Of a stretch of DNA of 64,000 bases, positions 34,498 through 43,520 are shown piece after piece. The translations under genes were made by a program, and so were the position numbers. The notes under the pieces are model-generated. The model ran no database searches and was not told the DNA's origin. It saw only the letters and a list, made by a program, of their open reading frames with translations. Source of the DNA: Ewingella sp963519305 (GTDB taxonomy: Bacteria; Pseudomonadota; Gammaproteobacteria; Enterobacterales; Enterobacteriaceae); the NCBI GenBank assembly GCA_963519305.1, contig CAUQMS010000018.1:27454-91453 (forward strand), read 5' to 3'. Within the stretch, counting starts at the first letter, position 1. Every line of letters begins with the position of its first letter.

Positions 34498-35433
34498 ATG
34501 TATCACCGCATGATCCAGGATCAACAGCAAAACCCGTTGTTACCGGGTTACAGTTTCAACGCTTATCTGGTGGCAGGGATGACCCCGATATTGGTCGACG
34601 GCCCGCTGGATTTCGCCATCGACCGGCCCGGCGGCATGAAAGGCTTTATTCTTAACCTGACGGTGAAAGGCCAGGGCAAAGTATTCGACGGCGAAGACAC
34701 CTTCTACTGCAATCCCGGCGATCTGCTGCTGTTCCCACCCAAAGCGCGACACCTTTATGGCCGTTCGGCCAACAGCGACTGCTGGTATCACCGCTGGGTC
34801 TATTTCCGCCCGCGCGCCTACTGGGCCGACTGGCTGGAGTGGCACACCAAAACCAACGACGTCGGGCGGCTTTCGCTGCCTAACAATACGCTGCTGCTGG
34901 AGTTTGACCGCCTGTTCGCTAACATCGAACAGACGCAAAAGTCAGGACGGCGTTTTTGCGAGGAGCTGGGGATGAACCTGCTGGAGCGTCTGTTACTGCG
35001 CGCCATGGAAGAGGACCCGAAAAGCCCGCAAAAGATTATGGATCCGCGGGTGATCGAAGCCTGCCAGTTTATAACCGGTAATCTTGCCGGTGAACTGCGC
35101 ATTGACGAAGTGGCGCGTCATGTCTGCCTGTCACCGTCGCGGCTGGCGCATCTGTTCCGTGAGCAGGTGGGCATCAACATTCTGCGCTGGCGTGAAGACC
35201 AGCGTGTGATCCGGGCTAAACTGCTGTTGCAAACGACGCAGGAGTCTATAGCCACCATTGGCCGCGTGGTCGGTTATGACGATCAGCTCTATTTCTCCCG
35301 CGTATTCCGCAAACGGGTTGGCGTCAGCCCGAGTGATTTCCGCCGCCGCAGCGTGGAAACCAACTATCCGGCCAAACCTTACAGGTCACACCCGTGGCCG
35401 GAACCGGAAAACGCCGCCGCGTATCAGTTTTGA
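34498..35433 (+). CDS. araC: Arabinose operon regulator AraC
   Basis: AraC-type activator of 311 residues from ATG 34498, which has a near-perfect AGGAGG site six bases upstream. N-terminal cupin arabinose-binding and dimerisation domain (about 20-165; FNLTVKGQGKVFDGEDTFYCNPGDLLLFPP type strands) and C-terminal double helix-turn-helix (about 195-290; RIDEVARHVCLSPSRLAHLFREQVG and ATIGRVVGYDDQLYFSRVFRKRVGVSPSDFRRR). Located downstream of araFGH rather than divergent from araBA as in E. coli, with its own promoter likely in the 184-base gap. A tail of about 20 residues is longer than in E. coli AraC. Confidence 0.94.
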   Translation: MYHRMIQDQQQNPLLPGYSFNAYLVAGMTPILVDGPLDFAIDRPGGMKGFILNLTVKGQGKVFDGEDTFYCNPGDLLLFPPKARHLYGRSANSDCWYHRWVYFRPRAYWADWLEWHTKTNDVGRLSLPNNTLLLEFDRLFANIEQTQKSGRRFCEELGMNLLERLLLRAMEEDPKSPQKIMDPRVIEACQFITGNLAGELRIDEVARHVCLSPSRLAHLFREQVGINILRWREDQRVIRAKLLLQTTQESIATIGRVVGYDDQLYFSRVFRKRVGVSPSDFRRRSVETNYPAKPYRSHPWPEPENAAAYQF

Positions 35434-35462
35434 TAACAGGTTGTTGCGAAACCTCTTCTGCG

Positions 35463-35485
35463 AAAGGCCACAATATGTGGCCTTT
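35463..35485 (+). terminator. Hairpin after araC
   Basis: AAAGGCCACA and TGTGGCCTTT form a perfect 10-base stem with a three-base loop, followed by GTCACATTT. Probable terminator separating araC from the ydgJ-like gene. Confidence 0.6.
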
Positions 35486-35562
35486 GTCACATTTAGCACT
35501 TGTTCCAGCTTCTAAGCTGGTGTCAAATCAGGTTGAAGCTTTGTAAATAAAAGGATAAAGAA

Positions 35563-36609
35563 ATGACTGATACCCTACGCGTCGGGCTGGTGGGCTATGG
35601 TTTTGCTGGCAAAACATTTCACTCACCGCTAATTTCAGGCACGCCGGGCTTAGAGCTCGCCGTGGTATCGAGCAGTGATGCCTCTAAGGTGCATGCCGAC
35701 TGGCCGAACGTCACCGTGGTAGATTCGCCTGAAAAAATCTTCTCCGACCCCACTATCGATCTGGTGGTGATCCCAACCCCGAACACCACTCATTTCCCCC
35801 TGGCGCAGCAGGCGCTGGAGGCCGGTAAACATGTGATTGTCGATAAGCCTTTTACCGTGACCTTAGGTGAGGCGCGTTCGCTGAACATTCTGGCGCAGGA
35901 AAAGGGTAAAGTGCTCTCGGTTTTCCACAACCGCCGCTGGGATTCTGACTTCCTCACCGTCAAGGCGTTGATTAAAGAGGGTACGCTGGGCGATATCGTT
36001 TACTTCGAATCGCATTACGACCGCTTTAAACCACAGGTCCAGGTGCGCTGGCGTGAAAACGACGAACTGGGCAGCGGCATCTGGTATGACTTAGGGTCAC
36101 ATCTGCTGGATCAGGCGTTGGTGCTGTTCGGGATGCCGGACACCATTCAGTCTGATCTCGCGGTCGTGCGCCCTGGCGGCAAAGCGGTGGATTATTTCAA
36201 CACCGTACTGACTTACGGACGCCGCCGCGTGGTGCTGCACAGCACCGTTTACGCCTCTGCTGAAACCGCGCGTTTCATCGTGCAGGGCGAAAAGGGCAGC
36301 TTTGTGAAATTCGGGCTGGATACGCAGGAAGACAGCCTGAAAGCGGGCGTTCGTCCGCCGCAGGCTAACTGGGGTCAGGATAAGCGCGATGGTGTGCTGA
36401 CGCTGAGCTTTGAAGGCGTGCAGGCCGATAAACATCTGCCGACGCTGCCGGGCGACTATCCGGCCTATTACGCCGGTGTGCGTGATGCCATTCTTGGTAA
36501 GGGTAAAAACCCGGTTCCGGCATCAGACGCTATCCGCGTCATGGAGCTGATAGAGCTAGGTATCCACTCCTCTCAACAGCAGAAAACATTAAAAGTCGCT
36601 AAAGGCTGA
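35563..36609 (+). CDS. ydgJ: Gfo/Idh/MocA-family oxidoreductase (YdgJ-like)
   Basis: NAD(P)-dependent oxidoreductase of 348 residues very similar along its whole length to what I know of E. coli YdgJ (RVGLVGYGFAGKTFHSPLI, VIPTPNTTHFPLAQQALEAGKHVIVDKPFTVTL, FHNRRWDSDFLTVK). Rossmann motif GYGFAGK at 9-15, EKP-type lysine in VDKPF near 96, and the substrate-domain segment SGIWYDLGSHLLDQ. The substrate is not established, probably a sugar or polyol. Single-gene unit with its own hairpins on both sides. Confidence 0.88.
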   Translation: MTDTLRVGLVGYGFAGKTFHSPLISGTPGLELAVVSSSDASKVHADWPNVTVVDSPEKIFSDPTIDLVVIPTPNTTHFPLAQQALEAGKHVIVDKPFTVTLGEARSLNILAQEKGKVLSVFHNRRWDSDFLTVKALIKEGTLGDIVYFESHYDRFKPQVQVRWRENDELGSGIWYDLGSHLLDQALVLFGMPDTIQSDLAVVRPGGKAVDYFNTVLTYGRRRVVLHSTVYASAETARFIVQGEKGSFVKFGLDTQEDSLKAGVRPPQANWGQDKRDGVLTLSFEGVQADKHLPTLPGDYPAYYAGVRDAILGKGKNPVPASDAIRVMELIELGIHSSQQQKTLKVAKG

Positions 36610-36627
36610 ATGCGCTGAGAGGCAAAG

Positions 36628-36657
36628 CGCGCACTGCGGAGGGTGCGCGTTTTTTTA
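36628..36657 (+). terminator. Rho-independent terminator after ydgJ
   Basis: CGCGCAC and GTGCGCG form a stem with an eight-base loop followed by an eight-T run and ATTTT. Confidence 0.85.
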
Positions 36658-36713
36658 TTTTCTGACTAAGATTTTATTAAATTCCCCTTTCTTCTTTTGC
36701 AAGGAAACGCTCC

Positions 36714-37745
36714 ATGTCCTGGTTGCAACGTCTGCGTATTGATAAGTTTTTGGTGATATTAGTCGCTGTGGTAGTGATCGCCTCTTTCTTCCCTTGTGAA
36801 GGTATTTATAAGACGTTTTTTGAGTATCTGACCACGGCGGCCATTGCGCTGTTGTTCTTTATGCACGGTGCCAAGCTGTCGCGTGAAGCAATTATGGCGG
36901 GCATAGGTCACTGGAAATTGCATCTGGTGGTATTTCTCAGCACCTTCGCGCTGTTCCCGCTGCTGGGGCTTGGCATGAAATGGCTGGTGCCGCTGGGCAT
37001 TCTGACCCCGACGCTCTATTACGGTTTCCTCTATCTGTGCGCGCTGCCTGCGACGGTGCAGTCGGCGATTGCCTATACCTCGGTGGCGGGCGGTAACATT
37101 GCGGCGGCGATTTGCAGCGCGTCTGCTTCGAGTATTCTGGGCGTGTTTCTGTCGCCGGTTTTGGTTGGTTTGCTGATGCACACGCAGGGCGGTACCAACG
37201 ATACGCTGCACGCCATTGGCTCGATTATTCTGCAACTGATGGTGCCATTTATCATCGGCCATCTTTGCCGCCCGTTGATTGCGGAGTGGGTGCAGCGCCA
37301 TAAGAAGCTCGTCAATATCACCGACCGTTCATCGATTCTGCTGGTGGTATATACCGCCTTCAGCGCTGCGGTAGTCGAAGGGATCTGGCATCAGATTGAT
37401 GGCTGGTCACTGCTGGCTATTCTGGTTTGTTCCATTGTATTGCTGACAATCGTGTTGATCATCAACACGCTGGTGGCGCGCTGGCTGAGTTTCAGCACCA
37501 AAGATGAAATCACCATTGTATTTTGCGGCTCGAAAAAGAGCCTGGCGAACGGTATTCCGATGGCTAACGTGCTGTTCCCGGCCTCCGCGGTGGGGGCCAT
37601 GGTGCTGCCGCTGATGATTTTCCATCAGGTACAACTGATGGTCTGTGCCGTGCTGGCCGCGCGTTACGCGAAGAAAGTGGCGAAAGAAGAGGCGCAGCAA
37701 GTGTCTCAGAAAGTGGAAGTGACTAAAGGCGCTGTGGCCGAGTAA
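36714..37745 (+). CDS. Bile acid:sodium symporter-like (YfeH-type) transporter
   Basis: Integral membrane protein of 343 residues with about ten hydrophobic segments, belonging to the SBF-like branch of the BASS family (E. coli YfeH relatives). Recognisable stretches are FFPCEGIYKTFFEYLTTAAIALLFFMHGAKLSREA near 26-60 and LYLCALPATVQSAIAYTSVAGGNIAAAICSASASSILGVFLSPVLV, the crossover helix of the fold. The substrate is unknown; family members move organic anions with sodium. Monocistronic, followed by a strong bidirectional hairpin. Confidence 0.85.
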   Translation: MSWLQRLRIDKFLVILVAVVVIASFFPCEGIYKTFFEYLTTAAIALLFFMHGAKLSREAIMAGIGHWKLHLVVFLSTFALFPLLGLGMKWLVPLGILTPTLYYGFLYLCALPATVQSAIAYTSVAGGNIAAAICSASASSILGVFLSPVLVGLLMHTQGGTNDTLHAIGSIILQLMVPFIIGHLCRPLIAEWVQRHKKLVNITDRSSILLVVYTAFSAAVVEGIWHQIDGWSLLAILVCSIVLLTIVLIINTLVARWLSFSTKDEITIVFCGSKKSLANGIPMANVLFPASAVGAMVLPLMIFHQVQLMVCAVLAARYAKKVAKEEAQQVSQKVEVTKGAVAE

Positions 37746-37779
37746 CTCTCTGGTTTGTCACACTATCGTGCATATAAAA

Positions 37780-37810
37780 ACGGGGGCGCAGTATCACACT
37801 GCGCCCCCGT
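37780..37810. terminator. Bidirectional terminator, BASS gene / nudG
   Basis: ACGGGGGCGCAGT pairs with ACTGCGCCCCCGT across five bases. The minus strand continues into TTTTTATATG, so it mainly ends xthA-nudG; the plus strand continues into AAATTTAT. Confidence 0.8.
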
Positions 37811-37824
37811 AAATTTATCAGCTT

Positions 37825-38220
37825 CTATGGTGTTATTTTTCGGAGGTACTCTTCCAGCAGTGGCACATCAGCCGGTGCCAGCGCATAACCATAGGCTTCA
37901 TGTGCCAGGACCCAGGCCATTTCAGAGTGACACCGTAACGTCATCTCGCCCGTAAACTCGCTGACCCGCCAGGCATGCAGACGGATAATACGCGCCGGTT
38001 GCTGAAAGTCGTGACTGGCAATCCACTCTTCCACCTGCACTGTGATTGCCAGTTCTTCCTGCAATTCACGGATCAGCGCCTGCGGCTGGCTTTCCCCGGC
38101 TTCGACTTTTCCACCGGGAAACTCCCACAATCCGGCCTGATCGCCAGAGGCGTCACGGCGTGCGAGCAGGATTTTCCCCTCCTGCTCGATGATGGCGGCC
38201 ACCACATCAATGACTTTCAT
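37825..38220 (-). CDS. nudG: Nudix (deoxy)CTP pyrophosphohydrolase
   Basis: 131-residue Nudix hydrolase most like E. coli NudG, which acts on 5-methyl-dCTP, CTP and oxidised nucleotides. The Nudix box is at about 37-59, GGKVEAGESQPQALIRELQEELAI; the REL-QEE core is intact but the conserved Gly near the end is Ala. The C-terminal stretch PLAPADVPLLEEYL matches NudG. It follows xthA by nine bases on the same strand, so a nucleotide-pool cleanser is co-transcribed with exonuclease III; in E. coli these two genes are not adjacent as far as I recall. Confidence 0.88.
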   Translation of the reverse strand: MKVIDVVAAIIEQEGKILLARRDASGDQAGLWEFPGGKVEAGESQPQALIRELQEELAITVQVEEWIASHDFQQPARIIRLHAWRVSEFTGEMTLRCHSEMAWVLAHEAYGYALAPADVPLLEEYLRKITP

Positions 38221-38229
38221 GGAGCGACC

Positions 38230-39039
38230 TTATTTGAGGTCGAACTCTGCCCACACCGGTGCGTGGTCGGAAGGTTTTTCCATGGCGCGGATATCGTAAT
38301 CAATGCCTGTCGCAATACAGCGGGACGCCAGAGGAGAGCTCGCCAGCAGCAGGTCGATGCGCAGCCCGCGGTTTTCGTCGAACCCGCGTGAGCGGTAATC
38401 AAACCACGAGTACTTATCGGCGGCGTCCGGGTTAGCGGCGCGGAAGGTATCGACCAGGCCCCAGCCTTTCAGGCGTTCCATCCACTCACGCTCTTCCGGC
38501 AGGAAAGAGCACTTACCGGTGCGCAGCCAGCGTTTGCGGCTGTCTTCACCAATGCCGATATCCAGATCGGTCGGGCTGATATTGACGTCGCCCATCACCA
38601 GCACCGGATTATTCACGGACAGGCTGGTGTTCAGGTAATCCTGCAAGTCGCGGTAGAACTTCTCTTTCGCCGGGAATTTAGTCGGATGGTCGCGGCTTTC
38701 TCCCTGAGGGAAGTAGCCGTTAATCACGGTCAGCAGGCCCTGCGGGGTTTCGATATCCGCCATGATGATCCGGCGCTGTGCGTCTTCGTCATCACCCGGA
38801 AAACCACGGCGAACGGCGACAGGTTCCTGTTTGGTCAGCATGGCAACGCCGTAATGGCCTTTCTGACCGTGATAGAAGACGTGGTAGCCGTGCTGGCTGA
38901 CTTCTTCCAGCGGGAACATATCGTCATGCACTTTGGTTTCTTGTAAACCGATGACGTCAGGCTGGTGCTGTTCGATGATTGCGGCGAGCTGATGCGGGCG
39001 GGCGCGCAATCCATTGATATTAAAGGAGACGAACTTCAT
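38230..39039 (-). CDS. xthA: Exonuclease III
   Basis: Major AP endonuclease and 3'-exonuclease of base excision repair, 269 residues from ATG 39039 (AAAGGAG ahead). EEP-fold residues are in place: Asn7 (FNINGLRAR), Glu34 (LQETK), Tyr109-region INGYFPQGESRDH, Asp and Asn in MGDVNISPTDLDIG and the final His in SDHAPVW. An upstream in-frame start would add 36 unrelated residues. First gene of xthA-nudG. Confidence 0.95.
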   Translation of the reverse strand: MKFVSFNINGLRARPHQLAAIIEQHQPDVIGLQETKVHDDMFPLEEVSQHGYHVFYHGQKGHYGVAMLTKQEPVAVRRGFPGDDEDAQRRIIMADIETPQGLLTVINGYFPQGESRDHPTKFPAKEKFYRDLQDYLNTSLSVNNPVLVMGDVNISPTDLDIGIGEDSRKRWLRTGKCSFLPEEREWMERLKGWGLVDTFRAANPDAADKYSWFDYRSRGFDENRGLRIDLLLASSPLASRCIATGIDYDIRAMEKPSDHAPVWAEFDLK

Positions 39040-39282
39040 AGTCGGGAACCATTTGGCGATGAAATCAGGAGCCGATGGTAGCAGATTATTTTTCTGAATG
39101 GTACGTGGAGCAGAGTGTACAGCGGCGTCAGTACAAGCTGGTGCCAATGCGTTAAAGAGGCTTATTAAGAAAATTAGTATAAATTTCTGTCAACATTTTG
39201 TGACAGTCCCTTCTTTGGCTGTACATGAAAGAGTATTATGCCCCTCAGCGATTTCCGCACCGGCAGAAAAAGGTAAACACTG
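39040..39282. promoter_or_regulatory. Divergent promoter region, xthA / tyrR
   Basis: 243 bases between divergent starts, containing the TyrR box candidate at 39188-39205. No small gene is visible. Confidence 0.5.
39188..39205 (+). promoter_or_regulatory. TyrR box candidate (autoregulation)
   Basis: TGTCAACATTTTGTGACA matches TGTAAA-N6-TTTACA at the key G and C positions and lies about 80 bases before the tyrR start, fitting the autoregulation known for tyrR in E. coli. It is embedded in the slightly longer CTGTCA-N8-TGACAG palindrome. Confidence 0.6.
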
Positions 39283-40854
39283 ATGCGTCTGGAAGTTTTT
39301 TGCGAAGACCGCCTGGGTCTTGCCCGAGAGTTACTCGATTTATTGGTTCTGCGCAGCATCGATCTGCGTGGCATTGAAATTGCCGCTATTGGCCGTATTT
39401 ACCTGAATTTTTCCCAACTGGATTTTGATACCTTCCGCGCCCTGATGGCCGAAATCCGCCGTATTGATGGCGTGACCGACGTGCGCACCGTGCCGTTTAT
39501 GCCTTCCGAACGCGAACACCGCGCACTGCGTGCGTTGTTGGTTTCTATGCCTGAGCCGGTGTTTTCCATCGACATGAAGGGCAAGGTGGAGCTGGCCAAC
39601 CCGGCGGCACAGGCGCTGTTTGATCTCGACGAAGATAAAATTCGCCAGCAAACCGCGGCCAGCCTGATCTCCGGCTACAACATTACCCGCTGGCTGGAGC
39701 ATGACAGTAACCGCCCGCACTCTGAGCGTGTTGTGATTCGCTCTCAGGATTTCCTGATGGATCTGACGCCGATCCAGCTTAATGATGATGAACATCAGGA
39801 AAGCGAAGTGGTGGGCGCAGTAGTGATGTTGAAATCCGCCGCGCGGATGGGGCGTCAACTGCAAGATTTAACCGTCAATGATGACAGCGAATTTGACCAT
39901 ATTGTGGCCGTCAGCAGCAAAATGCGTCAGGTGCTGGATCAGGCCCGCAAACTGGCGATGCTCGATGCGCCGCTGTTGATCGTCGGTGATACCGGTACCG
40001 GCAAGGATTTACTGGCCCACGCCTGCCATTTGCGCAGCGCGCGTGGCAAAAATGCCTTCCTCGGGCTCAACTGTGCGTCACTGCCGGATGACGTGGTGGA
40101 AAGCGAACTGTTTGGCTATGCCGCAGGGGCTTACCCCAACGCCGTAGAAGGCAAAAAAGGCTTCTTCGAACAGGCTAACGGCGGTTCGGTGCTGCTCGAT
40201 GAAATTGGCGAAATGTCGCCGCGTATGCAAATCAAACTGCTGCGTTTTCTCAATGACGGCACCTTCCGGCGCGTGGGCGAAGAGCATGAAGTACGGGTTG
40301 ACGTGCGGGTGATGTGCGCCACGCAGAAGAATCTGGTGGAGCTGGTGCAGCGCGGTGAATTCCGTGAAGATCTCTATTACCGCCTCAACGTGCTGTCCCT
40401 GACGCTGCCGCCGCTGCGTGAGCGTCAGGCCGACGTGATGCCGCTGACCGAGCTGTTCGTTGCCCGTTTTTCTGACGAGCAGGGCATGTCCCGGCCAAAA
40501 CTGTCACCTCAGCTGGCGAACTATCTGACTCACTACGGCTGGCCGGGCAACGTCAGGCAGCTGAAAAATGCCATTTACCGCGCGCTGACTCAGCTTGAAG
40601 GCGGTGAACTGCGTCCGCAGGACATCGTATTGCCAGATTTCGATGCAGAAGTGACGTTAGGCGAAGAGGCGCTGAACGGTTCGCTCGATGACATCAGCAA
40701 GCGTTTCGAGCGCTCGGTGTTGACCCGCCTTTACCGCACTTATCCGAGTACCCGTAAACTGGCCAAGCGTCTGGGAGTTTCTCATACCGCCATTGCCAAC
40801 AAGCTGCGGGAATATGGTTTAAGCAGCCGGAAATCAGACGCCAGCGACGAGTAA
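39283..40854 (+). CDS. tyrR: Aromatic amino acid regulator TyrR
   Basis: 523-residue TyrR: N-terminal ACT domain (1-70, MRLEVFCEDRLGLARELLDLL), PAS domain (about 80-190), AAA+ domain with Walker A GDTGTGKD (near 235-242) and Walker B GGSVLLDEIGE (near 300), and a C-terminal helix-turn-helix (TRKLAKRLGVSHTAIANKLREYGL). The sigma54-contacting GAFTGA loop is replaced by AGAYPNA, in line with TyrR acting on sigma70 promoters. It represses or activates aromatic biosynthesis and transport genes with Tyr, Phe or Trp. Followed by a strong terminator shared with tpx. Confidence 0.96.
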   Translation: MRLEVFCEDRLGLARELLDLLVLRSIDLRGIEIAAIGRIYLNFSQLDFDTFRALMAEIRRIDGVTDVRTVPFMPSEREHRALRALLVSMPEPVFSIDMKGKVELANPAAQALFDLDEDKIRQQTAASLISGYNITRWLEHDSNRPHSERVVIRSQDFLMDLTPIQLNDDEHQESEVVGAVVMLKSAARMGRQLQDLTVNDDSEFDHIVAVSSKMRQVLDQARKLAMLDAPLLIVGDTGTGKDLLAHACHLRSARGKNAFLGLNCASLPDDVVESELFGYAAGAYPNAVEGKKGFFEQANGGSVLLDEIGEMSPRMQIKLLRFLNDGTFRRVGEEHEVRVDVRVMCATQKNLVELVQRGEFREDLYYRLNVLSLTLPPLRERQADVMPLTELFVARFSDEQGMSRPKLSPQLANYLTHYGWPGNVRQLKNAIYRALTQLEGGELRPQDIVLPDFDAEVTLGEEALNGSLDDISKRFERSVLTRLYRTYPSTRKLAKRLGVSHTAIANKLREYGLSSRKSDASDE

Positions 40855-40876
40855 TTTACCCGTTTTCGGCCATAGA

Positions 40877-40903
40877 AAAGCCCTGCATTTGCAGGGCTTT
40901 TTT
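40877..40903. terminator. Bidirectional terminator, tyrR / tpx
   Basis: AAAGCCCTGC and GCAGGGCTTT pair across ATTT; six T residues follow on the plus strand and a T run on the minus strand. Confidence 0.85.
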
Positions 40904-40927
40904 GTATCGTTCAGACGCTGAAGCGGC

Positions 40928-41434
40928 TTACTTTTTCAGTACAGCCAGGGCAGCTTCATAGTCAGGCTCGGTGGTGATTTCATTCACCAGCTGGCTGTAA
41001 AGCACATTGTCCTGACCATCCAGAACCACAACTGCACGGGCAGTCAGGCCTGACAGCGGGCCATCGGTAATTGCCACGCCGTACTCATTTTTGAACTCGC
41101 CGCCGCGCAGGGTGGAGAGGGTCACCACGTGCGACAAACCTTCAGCGCCGCAAAAACGTGACTGGGCAAACGGCAGGTCAGCAGAAATACACAGCACCAC
41201 GGTGTTGTCGATTTCGCCAGCCAGCTGGTTGAATTTACGCACGGATGCGGCGCAAACGCCGGTATCAATGCTTGGGAAAATGTTCAGCACCTTGCGTTTA
41301 CCCACAAAACTGCTCAGGCTGACATCAGAGAGATCTTTTGCGACTAAAGTGAAAGGCTTGGCAACGTCACCCTGTTGCGGAAGCTGGCCAGCAACGCTGA
41401 CCGGGTTGCTCTGAAAATGTACTGTCTGGGTCAT
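40928..41434 (-). CDS. tpx: Thiol peroxidase
   Basis: Atypical 2-Cys peroxiredoxin of 168 residues. Peroxidatic Cys61 (PSIDTGVCAASVRKFN), resolving Cys95 (AQSRFCGAEGL) and the third Cys82 are at the same positions as in E. coli Tpx. It reduces alkyl and lipid hydroperoxides with thioredoxin. Neighbours tyrR and ycjG are as in E. coli. Confidence 0.97.
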   Translation of the reverse strand: MTQTVHFQSNPVSVAGQLPQQGDVAKPFTLVAKDLSDVSLSSFVGKRKVLNIFPSIDTGVCAASVRKFNQLAGEIDNTVVLCISADLPFAQSRFCGAEGLSHVVTLSTLRGGEFKNEYGVAITDGPLSGLTARAVVVLDGQDNVLYSQLVNEITTEPDYEAALAVLKK

Positions 41435-41592
41435 GGTATTTTCCTTTGTACAGATGAGACAAACGGCGTTCAGTTTAGGGTATCAAATGTAAATTTGGTA
41501 TATAAAGTTTGCTAAGCATTTTAGTGAACTATGTTGAGTGGAGACCTCCGCGCATCAGCCGGAGGCAGCGTAAAGACCGTCAGGAGCCATCA

Positions 41593-42570
41593 ATGAGAAG
41601 TGTGCGCTTTTACCCGCAAGCCTGGCCGTTGCATACGGCCTTTGTCATTTCCCGTGGTAGCAGGACCGAAGCCAGAGTAGTTGCAGTAGAAATTGAAGAA
41701 AATGGCGTTCGCGGCATCGGCGAGTGCACGCCGTATCCGCGTTATGGTGAGAGTGAAGCCAGCGTGATGGCGCAGATTGCCAGCGTACTTCCTGCCATTG
41801 AGCTGGGGGCGGACCGGGCAGCGTTACAAAACCTTCTGCCTGCCGGTGCCGCGCGCAATGCGCTTGACAGCGCACTGTGGAACCTCGAAAGCCAGCTGAC
41901 CGGCCAGACCTTGTGGCAACTGACCGGCATCGCATCTCTCAACTGCATTAGCATGGCGCAAACCCTGAGCGTGGATACGCCGGAAGCGATGGCGCAGGCT
42001 GCGACCGCCCATCAGAAAAACGGGGCCACGCTGCTCAAGATTAAACTCGATGACCATCTGATCACCGAACGCATGGTGGCTATCCGCAGCGCCGTGCCGC
42101 ATGTCACGCTGATTGTGGATGCCAATGAGTCGTGGCAAAGCGAAGGGCTGGCGGCACGCTGTCAGCTGCTGGCGGATCTGGGCGTGATGATGCTCGAACA
42201 GCCGTTGCCCGTCGGGCAGGATGAGTCGCTGGAGAACTTTATTCACCCGTTGCCGGTTTGCGCCGACGAGAGTTGCCATACGGCTGAGGATTTAGCGGGG
42301 CTGAAAGGGCGCTACGAAATGGTGAATATCAAGCTGGATAAAACCGGCGGCCTGACCGGTGCGCTGGCATTGGCAGAGCAGGCGCACCAGCAGGGTTTTG
42401 ACATCATGCTGGGCTGTATGTTGTGTACGTCGCGGGCGGTCCGTGCTGCGCTGCCGCTGACTGTCGGGGCCAAATTTATTGACCTCGACGGCCCGACCTG
42501 GCTGGCGCAGGACGTCGAACCGCCACTGGCGTTCCACTGCGGCGTCATTGATCTCAGCGCCTCTCAGTGA
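41593..42570 (+). CDS. ycjG: L-Ala-D/L-Glu epimerase
   Basis: Enolase-superfamily dipeptide epimerase of 325 residues that converts L-Ala-D-Glu from murein tripeptide to L-Ala-L-Glu. The catalytic lysines lie in TLLKIKLDD (KxK motif) and NIKLDKTGG; metal ligands are in VDANESW, EQPLPVGQ and CADESC. ATG 41593 has CAGGAG ahead. Divergent from tpx and converging with mpaA, whose product feeds it after a further cleavage. Same neighbourhood as in E. coli. Confidence 0.94.
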   Translation: MRSVRFYPQAWPLHTAFVISRGSRTEARVVAVEIEENGVRGIGECTPYPRYGESEASVMAQIASVLPAIELGADRAALQNLLPAGAARNALDSALWNLESQLTGQTLWQLTGIASLNCISMAQTLSVDTPEAMAQAATAHQKNGATLLKIKLDDHLITERMVAIRSAVPHVTLIVDANESWQSEGLAARCQLLADLGVMMLEQPLPVGQDESLENFIHPLPVCADESCHTAEDLAGLKGRYEMVNIKLDKTGGLTGALALAEQAHQQGFDIMLGCMLCTSRAVRAALPLTVGAKFIDLDGPTWLAQDVEPPLAFHCGVIDLSASQ

Positions 42571-42572
42571 GG

Positions 42573-43283
42573 CTACTGCGCTACACCGGTCAGTAAATCT
42601 ATCAGCGCCTGCAGGTAGATTTCGCTGGCGTGATCGGCTGAGATCGGCGGGTATTCGGCGGTAATACACGGCAGGCTGATGTCCGCACACCAGCTGCCAA
42701 AAGAACCCGGCGTGGCGTAACCCACGCTGGTCACCAGCGGTAACTTAAAGGCTTCTGCCAGCCAGACACCCAGGCTGGAGCTGTGCGGATCTTCAATACA
42801 GGCCAGCGGCTCGTGGAAGGTCACCACCCATTTTGGAGCGAGTCTGTGGATCAAATGACACAGCGCCAACGTCTCCAGTTCTGAGCCCGCTTTCTCACCG
42901 GTAGACAGCAGCACATCTCTTTCCTGCGCTGCGCTGTTCCAGCGATAAACCGTTTCACCGCTCTGCCAGTTAGCGCTGGGGAAATTGCGGTTGAGATCGA
43001 CGCCGTTGGCATTCGCCCGCAGCCCCAGCTGACAGCCATCCGGATTCACCGCCAGCACCACGTGATGTTTAAGCTGCGCCGGTTCAATGCTGCGCAGTGC
43101 GCAGGAAAGTGACACTACCGCCGCCGTTTCATCACCGTGCGTACCGGCCAGAATCAGGCCCGTGGTGTGATCCGGTTTGGCGGCCGGGAAGTAGATCAGC
43201 GGCGCGCCGAGAAGGGATTTACCATAGGGCGTACCCGGCGTGCTTAACCGTCCACGCAGGTGGCGGGGGCGAACATCAGTCAT
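42573..43283 (-). CDS. mpaA: Murein peptide amidase A
   Basis: M14-family zinc carboxypeptidase of 236 residues that cleaves the gamma-D-Glu-meso-Dap bond of murein tripeptide. Zinc ligands are in GTHGDET (His and Glu) and VVTFHEPLACIED (His); NPDGCQLGLRANANGVDLNRNF carries the substrate-binding Arg-Asn stretch, and the catalytic Glu is in CITAEYPPIS. Converges with ycjG with only two bases between the stop codons. With ycjG and mppA it forms the recycling set. Confidence 0.94.
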   Translation of the reverse strand: MTDVRPRHLRGRLSTPGTPYGKSLLGAPLIYFPAAKPDHTTGLILAGTHGDETAAVVSLSCALRSIEPAQLKHHVVLAVNPDGCQLGLRANANGVDLNRNFPSANWQSGETVYRWNSAAQERDVLLSTGEKAGSELETLALCHLIHRLAPKWVVTFHEPLACIEDPHSSSLGVWLAEAFKLPLVTSVGYATPGSFGSWCADISLPCITAEYPPISADHASEIYLQALIDLLTGVAQ

Positions 43284-43520
43284 AAAATTTCCAGAACAAG
43301 AAGGGAATGCGGATGGCTTTTATTTACCGTAGTTTGCCGCCGGAATGTAGCTTTATTGTTCCGTGCCGGGCATTTATCACCTTTTCTTTTCCTCCGGCAC
43401 GCTGTTCGCTGAAGTTTTGTGCGCTGAGACCAATATGTAACGAATTTTTATAGGGTATGAATTCAATGAATGATACAACTCCTGAACATCATTAAATCAA
43501 TTGGTTGTCAGGGGAAGTTC

